Source: JBFWWP01 sp050246115
GTDB lineage: Bacteria > Planctomycetota > UBA8108 > UBA1146 > JAJFFE01
Reading direction: 5' to 3'
Assembly (NCBI GenBank): GCA_050246115.1
Contig: JBFWWP010000053.1
Span: 1 to 14,048, forward strand
DNA: 14,048 bases
Positions 6,622 through 12,970 of this stretch are shown piece by piece. Numbering within the stretch: position 1 is the first letter of the stretch; each line of letters opens with the position of its first letter. Position numbers and translations under genes: made by a program. Under the pieces are notes generated by a model. It was not told the DNA's origin and searched no databases. It saw only the letters and a list, made by a program, of their open reading frames with translations.

Positions 6622-8381
6622 TAGAACACCTCCCGTCTTGCACCGAGAGTGATCTGTCGTGACGAGGTCCCCGCGGGGGTATCCATGTCGATCGTGATCG
6701 TCTTGCCGGTCGGTGCCGACACCCACCACTCGAATTGCTGCAGGCCCTCGGGCGCCAGGGCGTCCACGGGGCCCTGGGTCGGACCCGACAGGAGGAGCGT
6801 CCCACTCTCGAGGCGTGGTTTCACCAGACTCGCTCGTACGTGCCGATTGACGACGCCTTGAGCGAGCCTGAGAGGAATGCGGCCGGTGTTTCGAACGCGG
6901 AGCTCTACCCGGTGAATGTCGCCGGGACGGCTCTCGGTGATGATGCGATCGACCTCGAGGCGGGGGAGCAGACCCACCGCGTCGCTCAGGAACTTCACGA
7001 GCCCGACGCCGAGACGTGTGATCTCCTCGGCCGGCGGTATCTCGCGAAACCCCGGGACGAAGCCGCCGACTTCGACCGACCCCAGGCTCGGGTGAGCGAC
7101 GGTGTGCCACGGGACGAAACCCGCGCGCTCCGGGTGCTCGTCGGCAAACTGCAACCACGCGCGTGCGCCGGCTAGATCGCCGCCGACGGGCGGCGAGTCC
7201 GTGCGCCCACGGCCTCGCCTCGAGTCGCGTCCGGGTGTCGGCGGTTCCTTGTCACCAGCGCTAGACTCCGCGGACGGGGGGCGCGCGTCGGACGGGCGGG
7301 ACTCGCCGCTCTGTTGCACGCGAGGCACGGACCAGAGCGGATGGGAGACCACCGGGATCCCGAGGTGGAAGTAGGCATAGCCGGCGAGGTCTCCCGCCGG
7401 GAAGTTCGTCTTGCCGTTGCTCCGCTCGAGTTCGAAGGCTGCGCGAAAGGTCTCAGCGAGCGTCGTGAACGCGGGCAGGTCGTCGGCGTTCAGGAGCGTG
7501 GCCGCGCTGCGAGAGCGTCGGCCGGCGCGGCCCGCGGAGTCCTCGGAGGCGAGTTCCTGGGTGACGGAGTCGAAAGAGGAGAGGAGCACGAGGAGCGCGG
7601 TATTGGGGTGGTCGAGCAAGAACTCCGCGAGCGCTCGGGCTTCTGGCGCCTCCAACGCATAGCGACCCGAGGGGGCGCTGTGCTCGGGATAGGCGTGCGG
7701 GAAGTTGCGCGCGGGCTCGATCCCACCGACCGGGTCTTCGTTGATCTCCGCGTCGCCGTCGTCATCGGTGCCTTCGAGCAACACCCGATAGCGACCGACT
7801 TCGCCTTGCTTGCGATCTGCCTTTCGAAGCAGGCGGGGCTCGGCGGGATCCGCCACCCACTCGCCTCGAGGATCGATCACCCTCATGCTCGAGATCCTAC
7901 CGTCGCCGTCGACATCGTTCGGACCGTCTTCATCGACTCGCCAGTCGCGATCATCATCGACCGGTTGTGCGTTCCCATCGGTGGGTACGACCGGCTCGCG
8001 CGCCCAGGCCGCGTACGCGTCCGGGTTGGCGAGGGGCACGAAGTGAACCCGAATCCCTGCCGGTACGCCATGAGCGAGGGATTCGAGTGCGCGCAACGCG
8101 GCCAGCACGCCCGCCGGCTGGCGTCCCTCGAGTCCGGCGACGATCACGATCTCATGGGTTGCGGGTTGACCCTTGGCGACGATCGAGACGGCGTGCAAGG
8201 GCCGTCCCCCGGCAGAGCTGCCGATCCGATGATGCTCCACATCGTGCGTGCTGCTCCCGGTCACTTCGGTCAGGATCTGCTCGATGCGCTCACAGGACGG
8301 CAGGGGCGGCGGCGCGGCCACGACCCGGGGCAGAGCAGCAACGGCGACGGCGAGCAGCGCTAAGGACAAGCGATTCGACAT
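6621..8381 (-). CDS. Inactive M14 carboxypeptidase homologue (pseudopeptidase), secreted
   Basis: 586 residues with a clear signal peptide (MSNRLSLALLAVAVAALPRVVA). It follows the downstream M14 enzyme along its length: ANPDAY for NPDG, the same paired Asp-rich loops (142-161 and 206-216), PARNFP for MNRNWP, FLLDHPNTALLVLLSSF for the strand before the third zinc ligand, IPVVSHPLW for the general-base strand, and a matching C-terminal beta domain. By this alignment the zinc ligands are replaced (His to E85, Glu to Q88, His to D271) and the general base is P348, so it cannot bind the zinc or cleave as M14 enzymes do. A 44-residue low-complexity Ser/Pro/Arg segment (358-401) is inserted after SHPLW. 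Start ATG 8381 has GGAG seven bases upstream. A binding, scaffold or regulatory role for its neighbour is an inference. Confidence 0.85.
   Translation of the reverse strand: MSNRLSLALLAVAVAALPRVVAAPPPLPSCERIEQILTEVTGSSTHDVEHHRIGSSAGGRPLHAVSIVAKGQPATHEIVIVAGLEGRQPAGVLAALRALESLAHGVPAGIRVHFVPLANPDAYAAWAREPVVPTDGNAQPVDDDRDWRVDEDGPNDVDGDGRISSMRVIDPRGEWVADPAEPRLLRKADRKQGEVGRYRVLLEGTDDDGDAEINEDPVGGIEPARNFPHAYPEHSAPSGRYALEAPEARALAEFLLDHPNTALLVLLSSFDSVTQELASEDSAGRAGRRSRSAATLLNADDLPAFTTLAETFRAAFELERSNGKTNFPAGDLAGYAYFHLGIPVVSHPLWSVPRVQQSGESRPSDARPPSAESSAGDKEPPTPGRDSRRGRGRTDSPPVGGDLAGARAWLQFADEHPERAGFVPWHTVAHPSLGSVEVGGFVPGFREIPPAEEITRLGVGLVKFLSDAVGLLPRLEVDRIITESRPGDIHRVELRVRNTGRIPLRLAQGVVNRHVRASLVKPRLESGTLLLSGPTQGPVDALAPEGLQQFEWWVSAPTGKTITIDMDTPAGTSSRQITLGARREVF
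6627..6634 (-). promoter_or_regulatory. Ribosome binding site for the active M14 gene
   Basis: GGGAGGTG on the minus strand, with seven bases from GGAGG to the GTG start at 6621. It lies inside the final codons of the pseudopeptidase gene (encoding RREVF) and selects the GTG over the later ATG at codon 19, which has no good site. Confidence 0.7.
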
Positions 8382-8495
8382 GGAGCGGCTCCGCGGGCTT
8401 TCCGGGCAGGGTGACCTCGATCAGGCTCGAACTCGGGCCGCCGTGACGGGGCAGGGCCCGTGGAGGCGCGGCTCGTGGCTCGCAGCGAAGTCGAA

Positions 8496-8524
8496 AGTAT
8501 GGGTGCCCGACGGCGAATCCGCAA
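8496..8524 (-). promoter_or_regulatory. Candidate promoter for the M14 pair
   Basis: On the minus strand, TTGCGG (8524-8519), a 17-base spacer and CATACT (8501-8496) resemble -35 and -10 elements. The leader would be about 108 bases long. The match is partial and GC-rich genomes give chance hits. Confidence 0.3.
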
Positions 8525-8554
8525 CCGTGTCCCAACCCGGAGCCACGCAGCGGG

Positions 8555-8584
8555 TTGTCGGGAACCGCCGCGTTGGGGTACTGT
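8555..8584 (+). promoter_or_regulatory. Candidate promoter for the DTW-domain gene
   Basis: TTGTCG (8555-8560), an 18-base spacer and TACTGT (8579-8584), about 60 bases before the start codon. It is back-to-back with the candidate promoter of the divergent M14 pair. Nothing else recognisable was found in the 269-base intergenic region 8382-8650. Confidence 0.3.
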
Positions 8585-8650
8585 CTCGGCTATCCAAGGG
8601 TGGGTCGCCCGACGCACGTGGATGCCAACGGCCGCCAAAGAGGAGGAATC

Positions 8651-9322
8651 ATGGATCTGGCCGTGAGCGACCTGAACTCGGCACCGGAGCCGCGGCTGCG
8701 GCTGGACTACACTCGCGCCGCTCGCTGTCGCCGCTGCAAGTTGCCGCCCGGCCTCTGCGTGTGCGCGTCGATCCCACGTTTCGAGCTTCCTTACCGCTTC
8801 TACGTGCTGCGCCACGCAACGGAAGTCGACAAGCAGAGCAACACCGGTTCGTTGGTGCCCGAGATGCTCCCGGGCAGTCGCATGTTCGAATGGGGATCGG
8901 TTCAGGGTCCCATGGACCGTTCGGTGTTGGTCGACTCGCAGTCGCTCTACTTCAAGCTGTTTCCGATCCCATCGGCTCCGTGCGTCTCTCCGGAACTCGT
9001 GCTAGACAGCGACGGAAGAGTGCCGACCTTCGTGTTGTGTGACGCGTCCTGGAGCCGCGCGCGAAGGATGGTGACGCGCATCCCGGAGCTGCAGCGGTAT
9101 CCGTTCGTCTCTTTGCCCGCAACGCTGAACGCCCAACCCGCGAGAGCGATGCGTCGACCGCCCAAGCCGGGCCACCTCTCCTCGCTCGCTGCGGCGATCC
9201 GCGTCATTGAACTCATGGGCGATGTCGACGTTGCGCGCGAGATGCGGGCGTTCATGGAGATGCTCTACGAGCGGATCCTCGTCGTACGTGGCAAGGTTCG
9301 CCGGACTCGAGCGTGTTCCTGA
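8651..9322 (+). CDS. DTW-domain tRNA-uridine aminocarboxypropyltransferase
   Basis: 223 residues. The N-terminal zinc-type motif C26-RR-C29-...-C36-V-C38 (CRRCKLPPGLCVC) is followed by RHATEVDKQSNTG (54-66), which matches the 'H..E..+.SNTG' string of the family, and by DASW (131-134), a variant of the name-giving D-x-T/S-W motif. Other DTW proteins (E. coli TapT/YfiP) transfer the 3-amino-3-carboxypropyl group of S-adenosylmethionine to uridine, making acp3U at tRNA position 47; the same reaction is expected here. The start at 8651 is fixed by AGGAGG four bases upstream; a longer in-frame ATG at 8555 has no ribosome site. It stands alone, divergent from the M14 pair and convergent with the sulfur operon, so no functional link with its neighbours is implied. 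Confidence 0.9.
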   Translation: MDLAVSDLNSAPEPRLRLDYTRAARCRRCKLPPGLCVCASIPRFELPYRFYVLRHATEVDKQSNTGSLVPEMLPGSRMFEWGSVQGPMDRSVLVDSQSLYFKLFPIPSAPCVSPELVLDSDGRVPTFVLCDASWSRARRMVTRIPELQRYPFVSLPATLNAQPARAMRRPPKPGHLSSLAAAIRVIELMGDVDVAREMRAFMEMLYERILVVRGKVRRTRACS

Positions 9323-9324
9323 GT

Positions 9325-9406
9325 CACGCCAACGAACGCGGCGTGGAACGAGCCGAGGGCGAGGATTCCCGGAGCCGTTTCCGGCTCACCCCACCCTCGG
9401 GCTCGT
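9325..9406. terminator. Hairpin cluster between convergent genes
   Basis: Three stems fill the 102-base gap between the DTW gene and the AhpD-like gene. CACGCC (9325-9330) pairs with GGCGTG (9340-9345). A 12-bp outer stem pairs 9348-9359 (ACGAGCCGAGGG) with 9394-9406, with one bulged G. Inside it GAGCCG (9372-9377) pairs with CGGCTC (9382-9387) around TTTC. No T-runs follow, so intrinsic termination is unproven, but the position suits transcript ends of both genes. Confidence 0.55.
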
Positions 9407-9424
9407 GCGCGTCGGTGGAGAGGG

Positions 9425-9778
9425 CTACTGCGCCGATCCCTTTGCCTCCAACGCCGTCAACGCCTCGAGCACTTTCGGGACGTAGACGTAGCCGGGGCCG
9501 CCCTGCATCGTGACGACTACGCCGGCGAGTTCGACCACCTGCGCGCGCGTGACGCCCGCGGCCATCGCCTTCTCCAAATGAGAGTACATGCAGGGCTCGC
9601 AACGTAGCGCCATGCCGATTGCGAGCGCGATCAGTTCCTTCTCGCGCACCGTCAAGGCTCCGGGTCCCATGAGCTTCTGAAACATCGAACCGAACCCACG
9701 AACGATGTCGGGGCACTGCTCTTTCAGGTTGGCCACGGCTCCTGGCCACTCGTCGTAGAACCGTTCTGCATTGGACAT
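9425..9778 (-). CDS. AhpD-like carboxymuconolactone decarboxylase family protein
   Basis: 117 residues, the usual size for a single-domain member. The core motif CEPCMYSH (C60, C63, H67) is the CxxC-x3-H site of AhpD-type thiol peroxidase/reductase partners, preceded by LTVREKELIALAIG (42-55) carrying the conserved glutamates. Such proteins are small all-helical oligomers whose CxxC pair cycles between dithiol and disulfide; true gamma-carboxymuconolactone decarboxylases lack this pair, so a redox role is more likely. Start ATG 9778 is preceded by AAGGAG six bases upstream. It is the last gene of the sulfur operon, 62 bases after the exporter gene, and may serve as thiol-disulfide or peroxide defence alongside persulfide oxidation; that link is inferred from position. 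Confidence 0.88.
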   Translation of the reverse strand: MSNAERFYDEWPGAVANLKEQCPDIVRGFGSMFQKLMGPGALTVREKELIALAIGMALRCEPCMYSHLEKAMAAGVTRAQVVELAGVVVTMQGGPGYVYVPKVLEALTALEAKGSAQ

Positions 9779-9840
9779 GAAGTTCTCCTTCTCGGGTTGG
9801 GAGTCGCGCCGATCGTTGGCTTCGGTGTGAGCGAATCCGC

Positions 9841-10659
9841 TCAGCCACCGGCTGCGGCAGCGGGGGCGTCGCGCTGCCCCTGCACGTCACTCGGTGCCGG
9901 CTCCACGAACTCGCTCCCCAGTACGAAGAGCGCCATGACGACGAGAAACGCTCCGAACGCGCGCCGCAGCGTAGTGGTATCGACGGTCGCCCCCAGGGCC
10001 CGCCCGCCGAAGCTCCCCGCAATGCCGATGCTCGTCAACAGCAGCATGGTGGAAGCGTCCACGGCCAGGCCGTTCGCGTTCAGCACTTGGAGGTGCTTCC
10101 CGAAACCGATCAAGGTGTTCATGGCGATGACCACGAGGCTGGTACCCACCGCGGTGCGCAGTTCGAGGCCGCCGAGCAACACCAACGACGGCACGACGAG
10201 GAACCCGCCGCCGACGCCTACGAAGCCGGTCAAAGCACCGACGGCGGTGCCATCGATTACGACGCGCCCGACCGCGCGTCGCCGAGCCGGCGCCCCGTCG
10301 ACCGCAACCTTGGGTGGACGCAGCATGGTGATCGCCGCCGCCAGCATGACGGCGCCGAACACGAGTAGCTGCACGGTGGCGGGCACGAAGCCTCCGACCC
10401 ACGCTCCGACGTAGGTCCCCACCATCCCGGGTGCGCCGAAGAGCACGGCGGTGCGCCAGTCGACGAGCCGAGCGCGGGCGTACGGTATGGCGCACGCGAG
10501 TGCGATGCCACCGACGATCCCCAGCGACTCCGCGATCGCGACCTTGGCTTCGTGCCCCAGGAGGTAGAGGAGCACGGGTACGGTCAGAATGGATCCGCCG
10601 GAACCGAAGAGGCCCAGCGAGATCCCGATTGCGAGCGCACCCAGAATGACGTAGGTCAT
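9841..10659 (-). CDS. TauE/SafE (TSUP) family membrane exporter, probably sulfite
   Basis: 272 residues, typical of the family, with about eight hydrophobic helices in two homologous halves. Each half opens with the glycine signature: GLFGSGGSILTVPVLLYLLG near the N-terminus and GFVGVGGGFLVVPSLVLLGG in the middle. The family moves sulfite, sulfoacetate and other sulfur-containing anions across the inner membrane. The start ATG 10659 overlaps the stop of the preceding rhodanese gene as ATGA, giving translational coupling; a much longer in-frame extension overlaps the rhodanese gene and is not real. Coupling to rhodanese and persulfide-oxidising proteins, as with the TauE-type transporter of the staphylococcal cst operon and the permease of bigR operons, suggests export of sulfite produced by the pathway. 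The tail is Ala-rich. Confidence 0.9.
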   Translation of the reverse strand: MTYVILGALAIGISLGLFGSGGSILTVPVLLYLLGHEAKVAIAESLGIVGGIALACAIPYARARLVDWRTAVLFGAPGMVGTYVGAWVGGFVPATVQLLVFGAVMLAAAITMLRPPKVAVDGAPARRRAVGRVVIDGTAVGALTGFVGVGGGFLVVPSLVLLGGLELRTAVGTSLVVIAMNTLIGFGKHLQVLNANGLAVDASTMLLLTSIGIAGSFGGRALGATVDTTTLRRAFGAFLVVMALFVLGSEFVEPAPSDVQGQRDAPAAAAGG

Positions 10660-11234
10660 GCTTCCCGCTTCGGGACGCAAACGTTCCAGGGCATGCAACC
10701 GAGGAGCTTGGCCATGCCGCACCACCCGGTGACGCCGGCGAAGATCAACCCGGCACCGACGAAGCCGCTCAGCCCAAGGAACCACGGAGACACCAGCGTT
10801 CCGAGCACCACGCCCGTGAGAACCAGTGACCCCGCGGCGATCTGCACCTGGCGCATGACATCGAGGCGCGGCGCGGACGCCGATCGAATCACCGAGTGGC
10901 CCTTGGCCTTCCAACCCTCGATCCCATTCGCCAGGTGGTAGGCGGTCCCACGGGCGGCAGTGGCAGCAAAGCGCGTGGCCGCGTCGAACGAGCGGCGTCC
11001 GGTGCGGCAGTAGAAGACCACGCGTCGCGGATCCGCGCCTAGTTCCGCGTGCAGTCGGTTCGCATCGAAGCGCGACAGCGGGTGGTGCGTGTCGCCCGCG
11101 ACACGCTCCGCGACGTGTTCGAAGCTCTCCCGCACGTCGATCAGAGTGGCCGAGCCCTCGGCCAGCCACTGCGCGAGAAGTTCCGGAGTGACGTCGACGA
11201 CCTGTACGTCGGGCGGTGATGGAGAAACGGTCAT
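10656..11234 (-). CDS. Rhodanese with DUF2892 membrane tail (YgaP-like)
   Basis: 192 residues. Residues 10-115 form a rhodanese domain with TLIDVRE (30-36) and the active-site loop CRTGRRS (C76), in which the Cys carries the transferred sulfur as a persulfide. Residues 125-185 form two membrane helices (IAAGSLVLTGVVLGTLV and LSGFVGAGLIFAGVTGW) ending in CGMAKLLGCMPWN, the DUF2892 signature also found in E. coli YgaP. The protein would present a sulfurtransferase on the cytoplasmic face of the inner membrane, next to the exporter encoded immediately downstream with a 4-base overlap. Start ATG 11234 has GAGGAG seven bases upstream. The gap to the MBL gene upstream is 82 bases and holds no gene. 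Confidence 0.93.
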   Translation of the reverse strand: MTVSPSPPDVQVVDVTPELLAQWLAEGSATLIDVRESFEHVAERVAGDTHHPLSRFDANRLHAELGADPRRVVFYCRTGRRSFDAATRFAATAARGTAYHLANGIEGWKAKGHSVIRSASAPRLDVMRQVQIAAGSLVLTGVVLGTLVSPWFLGLSGFVGAGLIFAGVTGWCGMAKLLGCMPWNVCVPKREA

Positions 11235-11316
11235 GGCAGATCTCCTCGAAGCAGCGCTCGTTGACAGTTGGGACGAAGGTCAGGTTCGGGGCACCGGGCA
11301 CCGTGGTGAGCGAAGG

Positions 11317-12756
11317 TCAGCGCGCGACCGGCGCTTCCACCAACTGCTCCCAGGCCAACATGCCACCCTGTAGGTTCACCACGGAGTATCCTCTTCGCTG
11401 CAGGTACGAGCACGCTCGCGCCGAGCGCTTGCCGCTGCGGCAGTTGATCAGGAGTCGGTTGGTCTTCGGCACCTCGCCGAGGCGCGAGGCCAAGCGCGTG
11501 TGCGCCATGTTGATGGCGCCGGGCAAGTGCCCTTCGGCGAACTCGGTTGCGCGCCGGACATCGAGAACCGTGACATGAGGATCGGCGAGCAGGGCGCGCG
11601 CCTCGAGCGCGGTAACCTCCGGTGTCGTCGCCAGTCCAGGTCCTGCGCTCTCGAGTTCGTCGATGCGATTGGCGTCGAACCAGCCGCGAATGTCGTCGAG
11701 GCCGATGCGAATCAGCGCGCGCACCGCGGTGTCGAGACTCCCCGGGGCCACGATCAGGTAGATCCCTTCGTGCTCGTTTACCATGGAGCCAACGTCGGTC
11801 GAGAAGGTGCGCCCGAGTGGGAAAGACAGGGCGCCCGCCAGATGACCGCGGCGGTACGCTTCCCAAGGGCGAGTGTCGACGATGGCGGCTTTGCGGCTAT
11901 CGAGGTCGAGCAGTTGTGGGGGCGTCAGCTGCGCCGGTCGCGGAATGCCCCCCAGGACCTTGGGGCCGAGTTTGTTGTCCCGTTTCATGTTCGCAAAGTA
12001 GAGGGGTGGCTCGGGCTGTCCCCGCAGGATGTAGTCGACGAACCCCTGCTCGGAGGTCGCCGCCTGCAGGGCGGCGTTGAATCGTTTCTCGTAGCCGATC
12101 GTGCTCGTCGGCACTGCGCCGAGTGCCTTGCCGCAGGCACTGCCCGCGCCGTGGGCAGGCCACACCTGCACGAAGTCGGGGATCGGGTCGAGGGTGCTCA
12201 GAGTGTGATAGAGGCGGCGGGCCGAAGGCTCCATGGCGCCCGCTTGACCCGCGGCGGTCTCGAGAAGATCCGGGCGACCGAGATCGCCAACGAAGACGAA
12301 GTCGCCGGTCACCATGCCGATGGGCTGGGTGACTCCGGACCCGCGGTCAGTCACCAAGAACGCGATGTGCTCGGGAGTGTGGCCGGGCGTGTGAACCACC
12401 TCGAAGTCGATGTTGCCGACCGCGAAACGATCGCCGTGGCGCAGGAGTTGGTGGTCATACGATCCACCCTTCAAGCGGTGATGGAGCCATTGCGTTTGCC
12501 AGTCCGGCCCACCCTCGCTCGAGACGTACACCTTGGCCCCGGTTTGTTCCGCCAACTCTCGCGCACCGGACACGAAGTCCGCATGAATGTGGGTCTCGCC
12601 GACGGCGGTGATCCGCAAACCGTGTTCGGCGGCGAGAGCGAGATAGCGGTCGACATCCCGCTCGGGGTCGATCACGATCGCTTCGCCGCTTCGTGGGCAG
12701 CCGATCAGGTAAGCCGCCTGCGCCAAGTCTTCGTCGTAGATCATTCGAACCAACAT
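11317..12756 (-). CDS. MBL-fold persulfide dioxygenase-like protein with two rhodanese domains
   Basis: 479 residues. The metallo-beta-lactamase domain (1-250) has THIHADFVSG (H56, H58, D60), PGHTPEH (H126), TGDFVFVGD (D152) and PAHGAGSACGK (H202). H56, H126 and D152 correspond to the 2-His/1-Asp iron site of ETHE1/CstB-type persulfide dioxygenases, which oxidise glutathione or protein persulfides to sulfite. The first rhodanese domain (about 265-360) has Ala at the active-site position (VAPGSLD, A337) and is probably structural. The second (about 375-475) has INCRSGKRS (C439) and should be active. Such fusions couple sulfur transfer with oxidation. ATG 12756 is chosen because homologues start with a similar 'M--R--YDEDLAQA-YLIG' string. 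It is the first gene of the operon. The HxHxDF form (Phe for the last His) agrees with a mononuclear iron rather than a two-zinc site. Confidence 0.92.
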   Translation of the reverse strand: MLVRMIYDEDLAQAAYLIGCPRSGEAIVIDPERDVDRYLALAAEHGLRITAVGETHIHADFVSGARELAEQTGAKVYVSSEGGPDWQTQWLHHRLKGGSYDHQLLRHGDRFAVGNIDFEVVHTPGHTPEHIAFLVTDRGSGVTQPIGMVTGDFVFVGDLGRPDLLETAAGQAGAMEPSARRLYHTLSTLDPIPDFVQVWPAHGAGSACGKALGAVPTSTIGYEKRFNAALQAATSEQGFVDYILRGQPEPPLYFANMKRDNKLGPKVLGGIPRPAQLTPPQLLDLDSRKAAIVDTRPWEAYRRGHLAGALSFPLGRTFSTDVGSMVNEHEGIYLIVAPGSLDTAVRALIRIGLDDIRGWFDANRIDELESAGPGLATTPEVTALEARALLADPHVTVLDVRRATEFAEGHLPGAINMAHTRLASRLGEVPKTNRLLINCRSGKRSARACSYLQRRGYSVVNLQGGMLAWEQLVEAPVAR

Positions 12757-12970
12757 GAGGTAACCCTTTCCAGCCCTCCGAAAGCCCATGACACTCGATT
12801 TGAGGCATGAACTGGGTCGGTCGTTCCCGAGAATCCGGACAAGACTCCCGGTGTTGGGTCCGAAGTGCATGCGGGGCCGGTGGATAGGCTGTCCCCGCGG
12901 AGGCCGCCTGCGGAGTGTCGAGTAACGACTTCGGTCCTGGAAACGGCAGCCGCGGACGCGGCGGCGATGA
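12757..12970. other. Intergenic region upstream of the sulfur operon
   Basis: 214 bases between the ECF sigma stop and the MBL-rhodanese start. It holds an imperfect palindrome GGATAG-G-CTGTCC (12882-12894) and, on the minus strand, a GGAAC (12827-12823) of the kind that begins ECF -35 elements, but no convincing -10 was found at the right distance. No clear intrinsic terminator follows the sigma gene, so read-through into the operon is possible. Confidence 0.4.

Noticed and set aside
4828..7158. 776-codon form of the active M14 protein
   Set aside because: The first 179 codons overlap the pseudopeptidase gene in another frame and lack any fold; the signal peptide begins only after the GTG at 6621.
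9841..11301. 486-codon form of the TauE/SafE protein
   Set aside because: Its first 214 codons lie in another frame of the rhodanese gene and are Arg-rich nonsense; the ATG at 10659 overlapping the rhodanese stop is the proper start.
11500..12810. 436-codon plus-strand open frame opposite the MBL-rhodanese gene
   Set aside because: The minus strand encodes all MBL and rhodanese motifs; the plus frame has no recognisable domain or ribosome site and mirrors the codon pattern of the real gene.
12801..12827. Possible ECF promoter (GGAAC on the minus strand) before the sulfur operon
   Set aside because: No CGTC-like -10 element lies 16-17 bases downstream, so it is not strong enough to call as a promoter.
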